From Candidatus Leptofilum proximum (lineage in GTDB: Bacteria > Chloroflexota > Anaerolineae > Promineifilales > Promineifilaceae), in contig JADJXK010000002.1 of the NCBI GenBank assembly GCA_016710325.1, forward strand, positions 1,240,001 through 1,304,000: a stretch of DNA of 64,000 nt. Reading direction: 5' to 3'. The notes under the pieces were generated by a model that ran no database searches, was not told where the DNA came from, and saw nothing but the letters and a program-made list of their open reading frames with translations. The translations under genes were made by a program, and so were the position numbers. Shown here piece after piece: positions 18,396 through 26,917 of the stretch; within the stretch, counting starts at the first letter, position 1; each line of letters starts with the position of its first letter.

Positions 18396-20162
18396 ATGGC
18401 AAAGAAACAAGCACTCCTTTCTGTTTCTGACAAAACGGGGTTGGTGGAACTGGCCGAGGCGTTACACGAGCTGGGCTTTGCGCTGATCGCCAGCGGCGGC
18501 ACGGCCCGCACCATTCGCGAAACCGGCCTGTCCGTGCAGGACGTGGCCGACCTGACCCAGGCGCCAGAAATGCTCGGGGGCCGGGTCAAGACGCTGCATC
18601 CGGCGGTGCACAGCGGCATCCTGGCACGCAACACCGACAGCGACCAGGCAGACATGAAGGCCCAGGGCTACCACAACATCGATCTGGTAGTGTGTAACCT
18701 CTACCCCTTCCAGGAAACCATCGCCAAAGAAGGTGTGACGCTGCCCGAAGCGGTGGAGCAAATCGACATCGGCGGGGTGACGCTGCTGCGCGCCGCCGCC
18801 AAAAACCACCTGCGCGTCACCATCCTGTGTGATCCGGCCGACTATGGCACCGTGCTGGCCGAGCTGCGCGGCCAGGGGGACACCACCCTGCCCACCCGCC
18901 AGCTGCTGGCTTTGAAGGCGTTCCAGCATACGGCCGTCTACGACGACGCCATTGCCAACTTCCTGCGCCAGCAGTTCCCGCACAGCCACAGCCAGCTCAC
19001 CCTGCGCTACGGCATCAATCCGCACCAGGCCCCGGCGCAGATTTACACCCTGCACGGCCCACTGCCACTAAAGGTGCTCAACGGCTCGCCCGGCACCATC
19101 AATTTGCTCGATGCCCTCAACGGCTGGCCGCTGGTGCAGGAACTTAAAGCCGCGCTGGATTTGCCCGCCGCCGCTTCCTTCAAACACGTCAGCCCGGCGG
19201 GCGCGGCCGTGGCCGTGCCCTTGAACAGGCAAGAAGCCCGCGCCTACTTTGTCGACGATCTGCTGGACGAGCTGACGCCGCTGGCCACCGCCTATGCCCG
19301 CGCTCGCGGAGCGGATCGCATGTCCTCTTTTGGCGACTGGGTGGCGCTGAGCGAGCCGGTGGACGTGATGACCGCCCGGCTCATCGCCCGCGAAGTGTCT
19401 GACGGCGTCATTGCCCCCGGCTACGAGCCAGAGGCGCTGGAGATTTTGAAGCAGAAGAAAGACGGCCGTTACCCCATCATCCAAATCGACCCCACCTACC
19501 AACCGCCGCTGCTGGAACGGCGCGAGGTGTTTGGCATCACCTTCTCCCAGCGGCGCAACGACGCCGAAATCAGCACCGCGCTGCTGCTCAACATCGTTTC
19601 GGCCAGCCAGGCGCTGCCGGAAAGCGCTCAACGCGACCTGATCGTGGCCACGATTGCCACCAAGTATGCTCAGTCGAATACGGTTTGTTACGCTCTGAAC
19701 GGCCAGGTTATTGGCCTGGGCGCGGGGCAGCAGTCGCGCATTCACTGCACCCGGCTGGCGGGCGACAAGGCGGATAACTGGTGGCTGCGCCAGCATCCGC
19801 GTGTGCTCAGCTTCCAGTTTAAAGAGGGCACACCGCGCGCCGTGCGCAACAACGCCATCGACCTGTACGTGCTGAATGAGGTGGGCGAGACGGAACGGCC
19901 GTCCTGGGAAGCGCTGTTCGACAAAGTGCCTGCCCCCCTCACCTACGCCGAGCGGCGCGAGTGGCTGGATCAGCTGCATAACGTGGCCGCCAGCTCCGAC
20001 GCTTTCTTCCCGTTCCGCGACAACATTGACCGATTGCACCGCAGTGGGGTTAAATATGTCATCGAACCGGGCGGCTCGGTGCGCGATGATGACGTGATTG
20101 CCGCGGCCGATGCTTACGGCATGACGCTCATCTTTACCGGCCTGCGCCTGTTTCATCATTAG
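18396..20162 (+). CDS. purH: Bifunctional AICAR formyltransferase / IMP cyclohydrolase, long ATIC-like form
   Basis: A 588-residue enzyme catalysing the last two steps of IMP synthesis. The N-terminal MGS-like cyclohydrolase domain (about 1-195) begins ALLSVSDKTGLVELA and contains GGRVKTLHPAVHSGIL. The formyltransferase domain follows with ASFKHVSPAGAAV near residue 262 and a C-terminal DAFFPFRDNID. Most bacterial PurH proteins are about 510-530 residues. The extra length and the segment around NLLDALNGWPLVQELK resemble the eukaryotic ATIC type from memory. It lies directly downstream of purA in the same orientation. Confidence 0.95.
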   Translation: MAKKQALLSVSDKTGLVELAEALHELGFALIASGGTARTIRETGLSVQDVADLTQAPEMLGGRVKTLHPAVHSGILARNTDSDQADMKAQGYHNIDLVVCNLYPFQETIAKEGVTLPEAVEQIDIGGVTLLRAAAKNHLRVTILCDPADYGTVLAELRGQGDTTLPTRQLLALKAFQHTAVYDDAIANFLRQQFPHSHSQLTLRYGINPHQAPAQIYTLHGPLPLKVLNGSPGTINLLDALNGWPLVQELKAALDLPAAASFKHVSPAGAAVAVPLNRQEARAYFVDDLLDELTPLATAYARARGADRMSSFGDWVALSEPVDVMTARLIAREVSDGVIAPGYEPEALEILKQKKDGRYPIIQIDPTYQPPLLERREVFGITFSQRRNDAEISTALLLNIVSASQALPESAQRDLIVATIATKYAQSNTVCYALNGQVIGLGAGQQSRIHCTRLAGDKADNWWLRQHPRVLSFQFKEGTPRAVRNNAIDLYVLNEVGETERPSWEALFDKVPAPLTYAERREWLDQLHNVAASSDAFFPFRDNIDRLHRSGVKYVIEPGGSVRDDDVIAAADAYGMTLIFTGLRLFHH

Positions 20163-20166
20163 ATTT

Positions 20167-20242
20167 GGCAACAACGAATGGGAGTAACTGACGAATTTTC
20201 TCAACTCCAGTTCATTCGTTGCTTACTCAAATTCGTTGTTGT
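20167..20242. repeat. CAACGAAT-type imperfect inverted repeat
   Basis: The left arm contains CAACAACGAATGGGAGTAAC and the right arm contains GTTCATTCGTTGCTTACTC and ATTCGTTGTTG. It lies between purH and the lipoprotein gene. A CAGAG-type stretch at 20265-20325 follows it. Confidence 0.65.
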
Positions 20243-20338
20243 CACCTTGTTAGAATTGGGATCAACAGAGACCTTCTTCTCCGTGGAACTCCGTCCTTCT
20301 CTGTGCAGCTCTGTGTTCCTGCTTTTGTAGATGTGATT

Positions 20339-20995
20339 ATGCGCAAAAAACTTCTTCTTTTGATACTGCTTGCCCTTCTCGCCGCTTTGGTTGCCTGCGC
20401 CAGAGGGGGCTCGGCAGACGTGTCGGAAGAGGAGGTGCTGCTGGAAACAGACTTCAGAGAGATCGGCAGCTGGCCGGAGAAGCTGGATGTGGCCAGCGGT
20501 ACGGCCGTTCAGCTCACCGATGATGGCTACGAACTCAGCTCCACTTCAGCCAGCTACGTCTGGAGCTTTACGGAAACCGAGTACGGGGATGTGGTGTTGG
20601 AAACGGCCGTACGCCAGCTTTCCCGCGAACGCAACAACGCTTACGGCCTGGTGTGCCGCGCTTCCGGCGGCGAAAATCGCAACGGCTACTATTTCCTCAT
20701 CAGCGGCGACGGCTTTGTCTCCATTCGCCGGGTGGAACGCGGTCTTTCTTCCCCAATTGTTGACTGGACGCCGCACAATGCCGTGCGCCAGGGCGAGCGC
20801 AGCAACCAGCTGCGCGCCGTCTGCGCCGGGGAATATCTGGCATTTTATGTCAATAACCAGCTGGTGGCCGAGGGGGAAGACGGCCGTTTCAGCTCAGGCG
20901 TGGTGGGTTTTGCCGCCAGTGGTTCCGAAGATGGCTCGGTACAGGTCACGTTTGAGAAGTTCACCGTGCGTGCCGCGGCCATCAGCCGCCGGTAG
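20339..20995 (+). CDS. Lipoprotein with a concanavalin-like beta-sandwich domain
   Basis: A 218-residue protein. The open frame reaches upstream to 20219, but ATG 20339 begins a classic lipoprotein signal (MRKKLLLL, hydrophobic core, lipobox LVAC with the lipidated Cys near residue 20), so I use it. The rest is beta-rich: ETDFREIGSWPE opens and repeated aromatic strands such as NGYYFLISGDGFVSIRR follow, like the LamG/DUF1080 jelly-roll seen in bacterial surface proteins. No catalytic residues can be assigned. It probably sits on the outer face of the membrane and binds a carbohydrate or protein. It is not obviously in an operon. Confidence 0.8.
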   Translation: MRKKLLLLILLALLAALVACARGGSADVSEEEVLLETDFREIGSWPEKLDVASGTAVQLTDDGYELSSTSASYVWSFTETEYGDVVLETAVRQLSRERNNAYGLVCRASGGENRNGYYFLISGDGFVSIRRVERGLSSPIVDWTPHNAVRQGERSNQLRAVCAGEYLAFYVNNQLVAEGEDGRFSSGVVGFAASGSEDGSVQVTFEKFTVRAAAISRR

Positions 20996-21158
20996 AAATC
21001 CCGCCAGCGCCATTTTTCACTCAGAATTTGCTCCGCCTGCTAGACAATCTTCATGTTGGCATGTATCTTATTAGCCACTACTCAGTAACGTGCCGCTCAT
21101 CCGATTGGACTAGTCTTGAAGATGGGTCCAATCTCGGCAGCCAAAACGGACCAATTCC

Positions 21159-21998
21159 ATGATGCTTAACCTACAAAGCCTGATGATCGAACATTTTGTG
21201 AAGGCGCTGAAGGATGCCTATGCGCAAACTTACAGCTTGATGGAACCGCAAAATGCCAACATTTTGGAATGGACCGGGCGGTTGGCGCTGGAAAACATCG
21301 CCAATTCGGACGCGCTGTACCACAACGTCGATCACACCATCATGGTCACTTTGGTGGGCCAGTCCATCCTCAAGGGCAAACATCTTTGCGAAGGCGGCAT
21401 CACCCCGCGCAACTGGCTGCACTTTATGATGGCCCTGCTGTGCCACGATATTGGCTACGTGAAGGGTGTTTGCAAACTGGATGAAGACGGCCGTTACGCC
21501 ACCGGCAGCAACGACGAAACGATTGAACTCCCCTTTGGCGGCACCGACGCCGCCCTCACCCCCTACCACGTCAGCCGCAGCAAGCTGTTTGTTTTGGAGC
21601 GCTTTGGCAATTCGCTGGTCAGCGAGGTGGATGCCAAAACCATTGCCAGCTACATCGAAATGACGCGCTTCCCCGTGCCTGACGAGCCGTTTTACCAGCA
21701 AACGGGCAGCTTTGCCGGGCTGGTGCGCGCCGCCGATTTTATCGGCCAGCTGGGTGATCCCGATTACCTGCGCAAAATTCCAGCGCTTTATTACGAATTT
21801 GAGGAAACGGGCGAAAACAAGCGCATTGGCTATACCAGTCCGGGCCACATGCGGCAAAACTTTACCCGGTTTTACTGGAACGTGGTGCGCCCCCACATCC
21901 AGGATGCGCTGTTTTACCTGCGCAAGACGCAGGAAGGCAAGCAGTGGATTGCCAACCTTCACTCACACGTCTTCGACGTGGAGCACAGCGAGATTTAA
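21159..21998 (+). CDS. HD-domain metal-dependent phosphohydrolase
   Basis: A 279-residue protein. Histidines at YHNVDHT (residues 54-60), the doublet HD in LLCHDIGY (96-97) and a later conserved Asp in RAADFIGQLGDP give the H...HD...D metal site of the HD superfamily. The family I recall is the cyanobacterial Npun_R2479-type HD metalloprotein; the substrate is unknown, with nucleotides or cyclic nucleotides as possibilities. A second ATG at residue 2 and another near residue 9 are alternative starts. It stands alone between the lipoprotein and a convergent regulator. Confidence 0.82.
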   Translation: MMLNLQSLMIEHFVKALKDAYAQTYSLMEPQNANILEWTGRLALENIANSDALYHNVDHTIMVTLVGQSILKGKHLCEGGITPRNWLHFMMALLCHDIGYVKGVCKLDEDGRYATGSNDETIELPFGGTDAALTPYHVSRSKLFVLERFGNSLVSEVDAKTIASYIEMTRFPVPDEPFYQQTGSFAGLVRAADFIGQLGDPDYLRKIPALYYEFEETGENKRIGYTSPGHMRQNFTRFYWNVVRPHIQDALFYLRKTQEGKQWIANLHSHVFDVEHSEI

Positions 21999-22039
21999 CC
22001 GCAGCCACGATAAAAAACCACCCTGGCTCTTGGGATTTG

Positions 22040-22102
22040 GCGTGAAACGTGAAGCGTGAAACGTGATGTTTCTCTGGTCACGTTTCACGTTTCACGCATC
22101 AC
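22040..22102. repeat. GTGAAACGTGA-type inverted repeat (copy 2)
   Basis: Three forward units (GTGAAAC, GTGAAGC, GTGAAAC), a short spacer and three reverse units ending CACGCATCAC. It lies between two convergent genes, where it could act as a two-way terminator. Confidence 0.78.
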
Positions 22103-22125
22103 AGCTTTTTAATCCTCTCCTTCTC

Positions 22126-23517
22126 TCAGTGGGCCGGATTCCCCTCTGGGAAAAATTGATAGCCCCCTTCATCCACACCCCGCTTGGTAACCAAATAGAC
22201 CGGTGATTCGGCCGTTTTTGGTTCAATCTTTTGCCGCACACCGCGCACTGCCTGGTACAGGCTGTCGTCGGTGACGCCTTCGATGTGGGTGCCTTCCGGC
22301 CATACCGCCTGGATCAGCTCGGTTTTGGTGTGCGGCTTGTACGGATTTTGCACCAGGAAGGCCAGCAGCGCCTCTTCCAACGGCCGTAACCCCACCAACC
22401 GCTGTGTCCCCTGGTACAACGCCCCACTTTTCGCCTCGCGCCAGATACGGCCCAGACCATGCTGCACGGCCGTTTGCACAAAATCGGCCAGCAGTGCCCC
22501 GTTCACCTGCCAGCCTGACTCCGTAGACTGGCACAGCCCCCGATGCGCCAGCTGGACCACCACCCCCGGCGCGGTGCTGGCCGGGTTCGGCGGAACGCCG
22601 CTCGCCAGCTCGGCCAGCAGCCACTGCTCCTCCTGCGTCAGCTCGCGCCAGATGTCGGCCAGCCGGTTTTGCAGGGTGGGCTGGAGCCTCAGCGCTGCCA
22701 GCCAGGCGTCGGCCGACGTGTCGGCTGAGGGCCGCGGGTGCTGGTGGACCAGCCAGGCGCAGGCCGCCTTCAACAGCGCCGCATAGCCGCCGGTAAGGGC
22801 AAACAGATGATCGGCTTCAGCCTCGGTGACGGTTTGCCCGGCGCGGCGGGTTTCTTGCCGGATGAAGGCCAGGCTGTCGGCGCGGCTCATGGCCCCCACC
22901 CAGCAGATGTGGGTATCCAGCAGCCGGAACAGCTCGCCCAAGAGCTCAGGCTCGGCCAGCTGCTGCGGCGCCTGGCGCATGCCAACGATGTAGATCACGG
23001 TCTCTTTGAAGCTGTCGCGCAGGGCGCGCAGGCTCAGGGTCAGCTCCGGCTCGGCGTGGCGGTGCAGGCTGTCGAACTGATCCAGGACGAGGATGAGCTG
23101 CTTCTGCCGTTGGGCGACGGCCGTACACAAATCGTAGACGGCAGTTTGCGCCAAAAACAGGTCCGTGGTGGCTTTGTGGCTCTCGTAAAGGTGGGAGCAC
23201 AGCTCGGCCACCTCCTGGGGAAAGCGCGCGCGCACCTGGTAACAGGCGCGCAGCACCAGGCGGTACAGCGTCGACGGCCGTCCATCAACCAGGTGGTTTA
23301 AGTCTAGCGGCACCAGCACGGCGGCCGCGGCCTGGCTGTTTAGACTTTCCGGGTGTTGGGCGATGTATTGCAGCAGGTTCGATTTGCCCGCGCCGGGCAG
23401 ACCCACCAGCGAGACGCTGGCGCGCATGGCCAGCCATTGGCGCAAGCAGGCAATCGTTTCCTGGCGAAAGCCAGGCCAGAAGCGTCCCCCTCCAGACGAT
23501 TCCAGAAATTCCCTCAT
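22126..23517 (-). CDS. AAA ATPase with C-terminal winged-helix DNA-binding domain
   Basis: A 463-residue regulator. The P-loop GLPGAGKS is at residues 39-46 and Walker B LILVLDQFDS near 143-152. The middle (about 190-340) is helical. The C-terminal 95 residues (VGLRPLEEALLAFLVQ to the end) form an OmpR/PhoB-like winged helix, with LYQAVRGVRQKIEP as the recognition region. AGGGG stands five bases before the ATG. This combination suggests an ATP-dependent transcription switch. Its promoter region is shared with the divergent 45-residue secreted peptide gene, which is a plausible target. Confidence 0.85.
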   Translation of the reverse strand: MREFLESSGGGRFWPGFRQETIACLRQWLAMRASVSLVGLPGAGKSNLLQYIAQHPESLNSQAAAAVLVPLDLNHLVDGRPSTLYRLVLRACYQVRARFPQEVAELCSHLYESHKATTDLFLAQTAVYDLCTAVAQRQKQLILVLDQFDSLHRHAEPELTLSLRALRDSFKETVIYIVGMRQAPQQLAEPELLGELFRLLDTHICWVGAMSRADSLAFIRQETRRAGQTVTEAEADHLFALTGGYAALLKAACAWLVHQHPRPSADTSADAWLAALRLQPTLQNRLADIWRELTQEEQWLLAELASGVPPNPASTAPGVVVQLAHRGLCQSTESGWQVNGALLADFVQTAVQHGLGRIWREAKSGALYQGTQRLVGLRPLEEALLAFLVQNPYKPHTKTELIQAVWPEGTHIEGVTDDSLYQAVRGVRQKIEPKTAESPVYLVTKRGVDEGGYQFFPEGNPAH

Positions 23518-23534
23518 TTTTTCCCCTCGTAATT

Positions 23535-23561
23535 GTAGGTCGGATTGGCAATCCGACCTAC
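23535..23561. repeat. Perfect palindromic hairpin with GGC loop (copy 1)
   Basis: GTAGGTCGGATT pairs perfectly with AATCCGACCTAC around a GGC loop, a 12-bp stem. It is followed by CGAAGTCTGGCAC. A related hairpin with the same loop lies at 46643-46663, and part of the flank recurs at 14648-14662. Confidence 0.82.
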
Positions 23562-23773
23562 GAAGTCTGGCACGTTGTTCAGCCGATGATCAGCCAATGT
23601 TCAACGGATCATCAGGCTTCCGCGGCATGAAAATTTTATCCTGACATCAACTGTATACAGCGCGTTTTAAGCAACGGTTTGGCGGAAACGAGGGTAGGGG
23701 AAACGGCCGTTCCCCCACCAACCCTCCATTCAGGCCAAACCACCACCCACCGTATCGGTAAAGGATAAAGATC

Positions 23774-23911
23774 ATGTCTCTTGCAATTCGCCGTAAATTT
23801 GTCTATCTGCTCGCTGCCGCCGCGCTGGCCCTGATGTTGGCCGGTACCACTTTGACCACACCCGTGTTCGCCGATTGTACCACAGGAACTATGCCCGCCT
23901 GCGGCGGCTAA
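23774..23911 (+). CDS. Tiny secreted peptide, two cysteines (unrecognised)
   Basis: A 45-codon gene. The first 33 residues are a textbook signal peptide: basic MSLAIRRKF, a hydrophobic core LLAAAALALML and a cleavage site PVFA before Asp34. The predicted mature product is only 12 residues, DCTTGTMPACGG, with cysteines at positions 2 and 10 that could form a disulphide ring. AAAGGA precedes the ATG, and a perfect intrinsic terminator follows the stop by 23 bases, so transcript ends are well defined. It is divergent from the AAA/winged-helix regulator and convergent with a TPR protein. I recognise no family. A signalling peptide or small bacteriocin is possible; a non-functional ORF cannot be excluded. 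Confidence 0.6.
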   Translation: MSLAIRRKFVYLLAAAALALMLAGTTLTTPVFADCTTGTMPACGG

Positions 23912-23934
23912 CCTATCCAATCGCCACCCTGCTT

Positions 23935-23965
23935 AAAAGCCCAACAGAGAAACTGTTGGGCTTTT
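23935..23965. terminator. Bidirectional intrinsic terminator
   Basis: AAAAGCCCAACAG (23935-23947) pairs perfectly with CTGTTGGGCTTTT (23953-23965) around AGAAA. T runs exist on both strands, so it serves the peptide gene and the convergent TPR gene, whose stop codon begins at its edge. Confidence 0.9.
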
Positions 23966-25202
23966 AATTGTTAGCCGGAGACCTGCCCAAGGATACCAGC
24001 AGTTTTTCGTAAGCAGCCCCAAATTCCCGCAGCAATTTTTGCGCCCACTGGCTTTCCGGGAACTGCTGCAGCAGCTGAATGGCTTCTGCATAAAGCGGCA
24101 GAGCCGTTGACTGTTGGCCATCCTGCGCATAAACGTTGGCTAGCGTCCCCAAACTGTTACCTAAATCAAGCTGGTTCTCTCTCTCTCGAAAGAGGGCAAT
24201 GGCCAGGTTTAAATAGTCCGCCGCGCTCTCCCACCGCTTCATTTCTAAATAGACGTTGCCCAGGTTGTTGTAAACCATGGCAAGCAGGTCAAATTCATTT
24301 TGCTCACGTAACGCGACGGAGTCAATTTCTAAAAAAGCAGCTTCAGCCCTGGCCCAATTTTCCTGGCGGTAATACAAAGTACCTAAACGCAGCGAAACAA
24401 ACGCTTTATCTTTGACATTGTTGGTGGGGCTTAGAAGAGCCCCGGCTTCTTCGTAGGCTTGCTGCGCCAGACCAAATTCGCTGGAATTTGCATAGACGTT
24501 ACCTAAATCAGCCCAGGTCCGGGCCAGATAGACGTGATTATCCAGCTTGTGCCAGGTCTGAATCGCCTGTTGAAAATGGTCAATCGCCGCCGACCAATTC
24601 CCCACAAATGCTTCAATTTTACCCAAGTGAAGGTGGGCAAATGCGGCAATGCGCTCTACGCTGGGGCGTGTTTGGGCCAGGTCAAGGGCTGCCTGGGCAA
24701 AGGCTCTCGTCTGGTCAACGTCTCGCTGCTCCAGATGGTATTCGGCCAGGCAGCCGTAGGTAATCGCCAACAGGTCGTCGTTGGCCAGCTGCTGCGCCAA
24801 AACCAACGCCGCCTGGTGCTGTGCCTCGGCTTCTGGCAGGCGGCTGCCCAAACGGTACATCTGGCCCAGGCGGTTTTGCAAACGGCCGTACACCATCGTC
24901 TTTTTTTCTGGGGCCGCGGCCAATGCTTGTTCGAAGACGGCCGTCCACTCCTGCCAGTAGCCGCGCCATTCGCTAAAGTCAAAGGTTTGCAGCAGCAGCA
25001 GCGCCGTATCCTGCCACGTTTCCGGGTAGCGCAGACCCTGCACCACGGCCTCGTTCAGGTTAAAGCGCTGCCCGTCCAGCCACATCGCCTGCCCGGCCTG
25101 CATCGACTCCGTCTTTTTCTGCCAGTAGCGCAGCCCGGCGCGGATGCTTTGGATAAAGTTGGGGTCTGTTTTGTTCCGCCCGTCGTCTGGTTGTGTTGTC
25201 AC
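23964..25202 (-). CDS. TPR-repeat protein
   Basis: A 412-residue, almost entirely helical protein with about seven to eight TPR units; clear ones include YNNLGNVYLEMKRWESAADY and TWADLGNVYANSSEFGLAQQ. There is no signal peptide or enzyme domain. The frame starts at GTG 25202. It follows the NB-ARC gene by nine bases, so the two are one transcription unit. In STAND regulators the TPR part is often fused to the ATPase; here it appears split into its own gene, so it likely works as sensor or partner of the NB-ARC protein. Confidence 0.85.
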   Translation of the reverse strand: MTTQPDDGRNKTDPNFIQSIRAGLRYWQKKTESMQAGQAMWLDGQRFNLNEAVVQGLRYPETWQDTALLLLQTFDFSEWRGYWQEWTAVFEQALAAAPEKKTMVYGRLQNRLGQMYRLGSRLPEAEAQHQAALVLAQQLANDDLLAITYGCLAEYHLEQRDVDQTRAFAQAALDLAQTRPSVERIAAFAHLHLGKIEAFVGNWSAAIDHFQQAIQTWHKLDNHVYLARTWADLGNVYANSSEFGLAQQAYEEAGALLSPTNNVKDKAFVSLRLGTLYYRQENWARAEAAFLEIDSVALREQNEFDLLAMVYNNLGNVYLEMKRWESAADYLNLAIALFRERENQLDLGNSLGTLANVYAQDGQQSTALPLYAEAIQLLQQFPESQWAQKLLREFGAAYEKLLVSLGRSPANN

Positions 25203-25211
25203 AGTTAATAC

Positions 25212-26645
25212 CTACGTCATGGGTATGTGAATGATTTCGGTTCTCAAAAACGTGTCTGTGAGATGGTGAATGCCGTACCGCTTCTCGTGCAGGTCGCCCT
25301 CCACCTCCAGCAAGGAGCGCTGGCGCAGCTCCTCAATCGCGGGCCAGATAGCGTTTTCCGAGAGGCCGCTAATCGCCAGCAGGTAATCCACATCAGCCGG
25401 TTCTTTGGTAAGCGGCATGGCTTTGAGTAGGGCACGGCCGTTTTCACTCAACGTCTGCCACGCCTGCCAATAAATCCGTGTGTACATTTCCAAAACCTGG
25501 GTGGGATAATTGTGCGTCAGCCCGTCCAGCAAGCGGCTCAACGGCAAAATGTCCAGCACATTGACCACAATTTTGATCGCCAGCGGATTGCCGCCCACTT
25601 TGGCATACACCTTTTCCAAATCTTCGTCGGTGGCCTGGGCAACGGCCGTTACCCCCGTCTCTGCCGCGTGGTGGCGCATGAAGGCCGCACTGTCGGCAAA
25701 ACTCAACTCGTCCAGCGGCACATCCCGGATGGCCGCCTGCTTGGCCACCCGCGTGCGCGTGGTGAGCAAAAATTTGGACGGCTGGGCCAGATCGTTGAGA
25801 TGGTTGAGCAAAATCGAGGTGTCCTCGGCCGCTTCCAGGTTGTCGATAACCACCAGGTAGGGCCGGGCTTTCAGCGCCTGGCGCACCTTCGTGGCCCGGT
25901 CGGCCAGGGCCAACGGCGCGCTGGCTCCAGGAAACAGCTGGGCCAACAGCTGGTTGAGGATTTTTTCGTAGGTCAGGCTGGGCGGTTCGGCCTGCCCGCC
26001 CATGGTGTGGGACGCCCCGGCTTTAATCCAGACCAGGTTGGAGAAGCTGAGTTCTTTGATGAGGTGGCGGGTGACCCAATCGGAGACGGCCGTTTTGCCC
26101 AAACCACCCATGCCCACCAGGGCCACCACCCACGGCGCTTCCGGGCTGGCCAGCAGCGCCACCAGCTTCTGGCACAGCTCATCGACGCCAAACAGGCGAG
26201 TGTACGTCGGCGGCGGCAGCACGCTTTCCAATGATCGTGCCCGCTCGCGCCCGATCTCCTGCTCCTGGTCCCGAAGAATGTCAGTCAGCTGTTCAATGCC
26301 GTCCCGCTGCATCCGGCTAATCTGGTGCGTACTGAAGTTCATCATGTTCGCCACTTCTTGCAGCGTTTTCTTGTTGACGAAACGATGCCGCAGCACTTCA
26401 ACCACCCGCGGGGTGCGTTTTTCCAGCTCGGCCATCGCCTCTTGCAGTACCTTGTTGGTCGCTGCGCGCAGCAAGGAGGGTGTATCACCCGCGCCTTGCT
26501 CGATTCGGGCCTGCTGCACGGCCGATAACTGGTTTAAGAGCGTGTCAGAATCGGCCGTTTTTTTAGTCGAATGGCTCAGGGCTTTGTGGACGGCCTCATG
26601 CAGCCCGTCAGACTTATCGTTATCCAGTGAATCCGTCATGATCAT
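25212..26645 (-). CDS. NB-ARC (STAND) ATPase with N-terminal sigma-region-4-like HTH
   Basis: A 477-residue protein. Residues 78-125 (RVVEVLRHRF to TDIL) look like a sigma-70 region 4 helix-turn-helix: TLQEVANMMNFSTHQISRMQ. The NB-ARC domain follows with P-loop GMGGLGKTA at 178-186 and Walker B YLVVIDNLE near 264-272, a TTRTR sensor near 293 and a GGNPLAIKI GxP motif near 347. The C-terminal 100 residues are a winged-helix-like ARC2 segment. It lacks the TPR or WD sensor usual in STAND proteins; the downstream TPR gene probably supplies it. ATG at residue 3 is an alternative start. Confidence 0.87.
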   Translation of the reverse strand: MIMTDSLDNDKSDGLHEAVHKALSHSTKKTADSDTLLNQLSAVQQARIEQGAGDTPSLLRAATNKVLQEAMAELEKRTPRVVEVLRHRFVNKKTLQEVANMMNFSTHQISRMQRDGIEQLTDILRDQEQEIGRERARSLESVLPPPTYTRLFGVDELCQKLVALLASPEAPWVVALVGMGGLGKTAVSDWVTRHLIKELSFSNLVWIKAGASHTMGGQAEPPSLTYEKILNQLLAQLFPGASAPLALADRATKVRQALKARPYLVVIDNLEAAEDTSILLNHLNDLAQPSKFLLTTRTRVAKQAAIRDVPLDELSFADSAAFMRHHAAETGVTAVAQATDEDLEKVYAKVGGNPLAIKIVVNVLDILPLSRLLDGLTHNYPTQVLEMYTRIYWQAWQTLSENGRALLKAMPLTKEPADVDYLLAISGLSENAIWPAIEELRQRSLLEVEGDLHEKRYGIHHLTDTFLRTEIIHIPMT

Positions 26646-26754
26646 TCATTCCCTTTACCGCAAGCGTGCGCAAGGTTTGCCACTTTCGCGCTGAATGGCG
26701 CTGAAAAAAGGCAAAAAAGTAAGTGGTTTGGCACAACATCGGAACGAGCATCTT

Positions 26755-26763
26755 TGTTATACT
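26755..26763 (+). promoter_or_regulatory. Possible extended -10 promoter for the DJ-1-like gene
   Basis: TGTTATACT matches the TGnTATAAT pattern with one mismatch. No good -35 is seen at the right distance. It would give a 5' leader of about 148 bases. Confidence 0.35.
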
Positions 26764-26917
26764 GCATCCAATCTCGTAGCCAGACACTTCTCTCATATTC
26801 GTGCCCATTAGATGAGATTGGGGGTGGTTGGGGGAGGAGCCTTCTTTTATTACTTCGTAATCATCCCTCCTTCAGACAACGCAATCATACCAGTAACTAA
26901 AAGGGAAGTAAACCGCT

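Noticed and set aside
19068..20204. 378-codon minus-strand frame opposite purH
   Set aside because: Antisense shadow; no motifs, and purH is intact on the plus strand.
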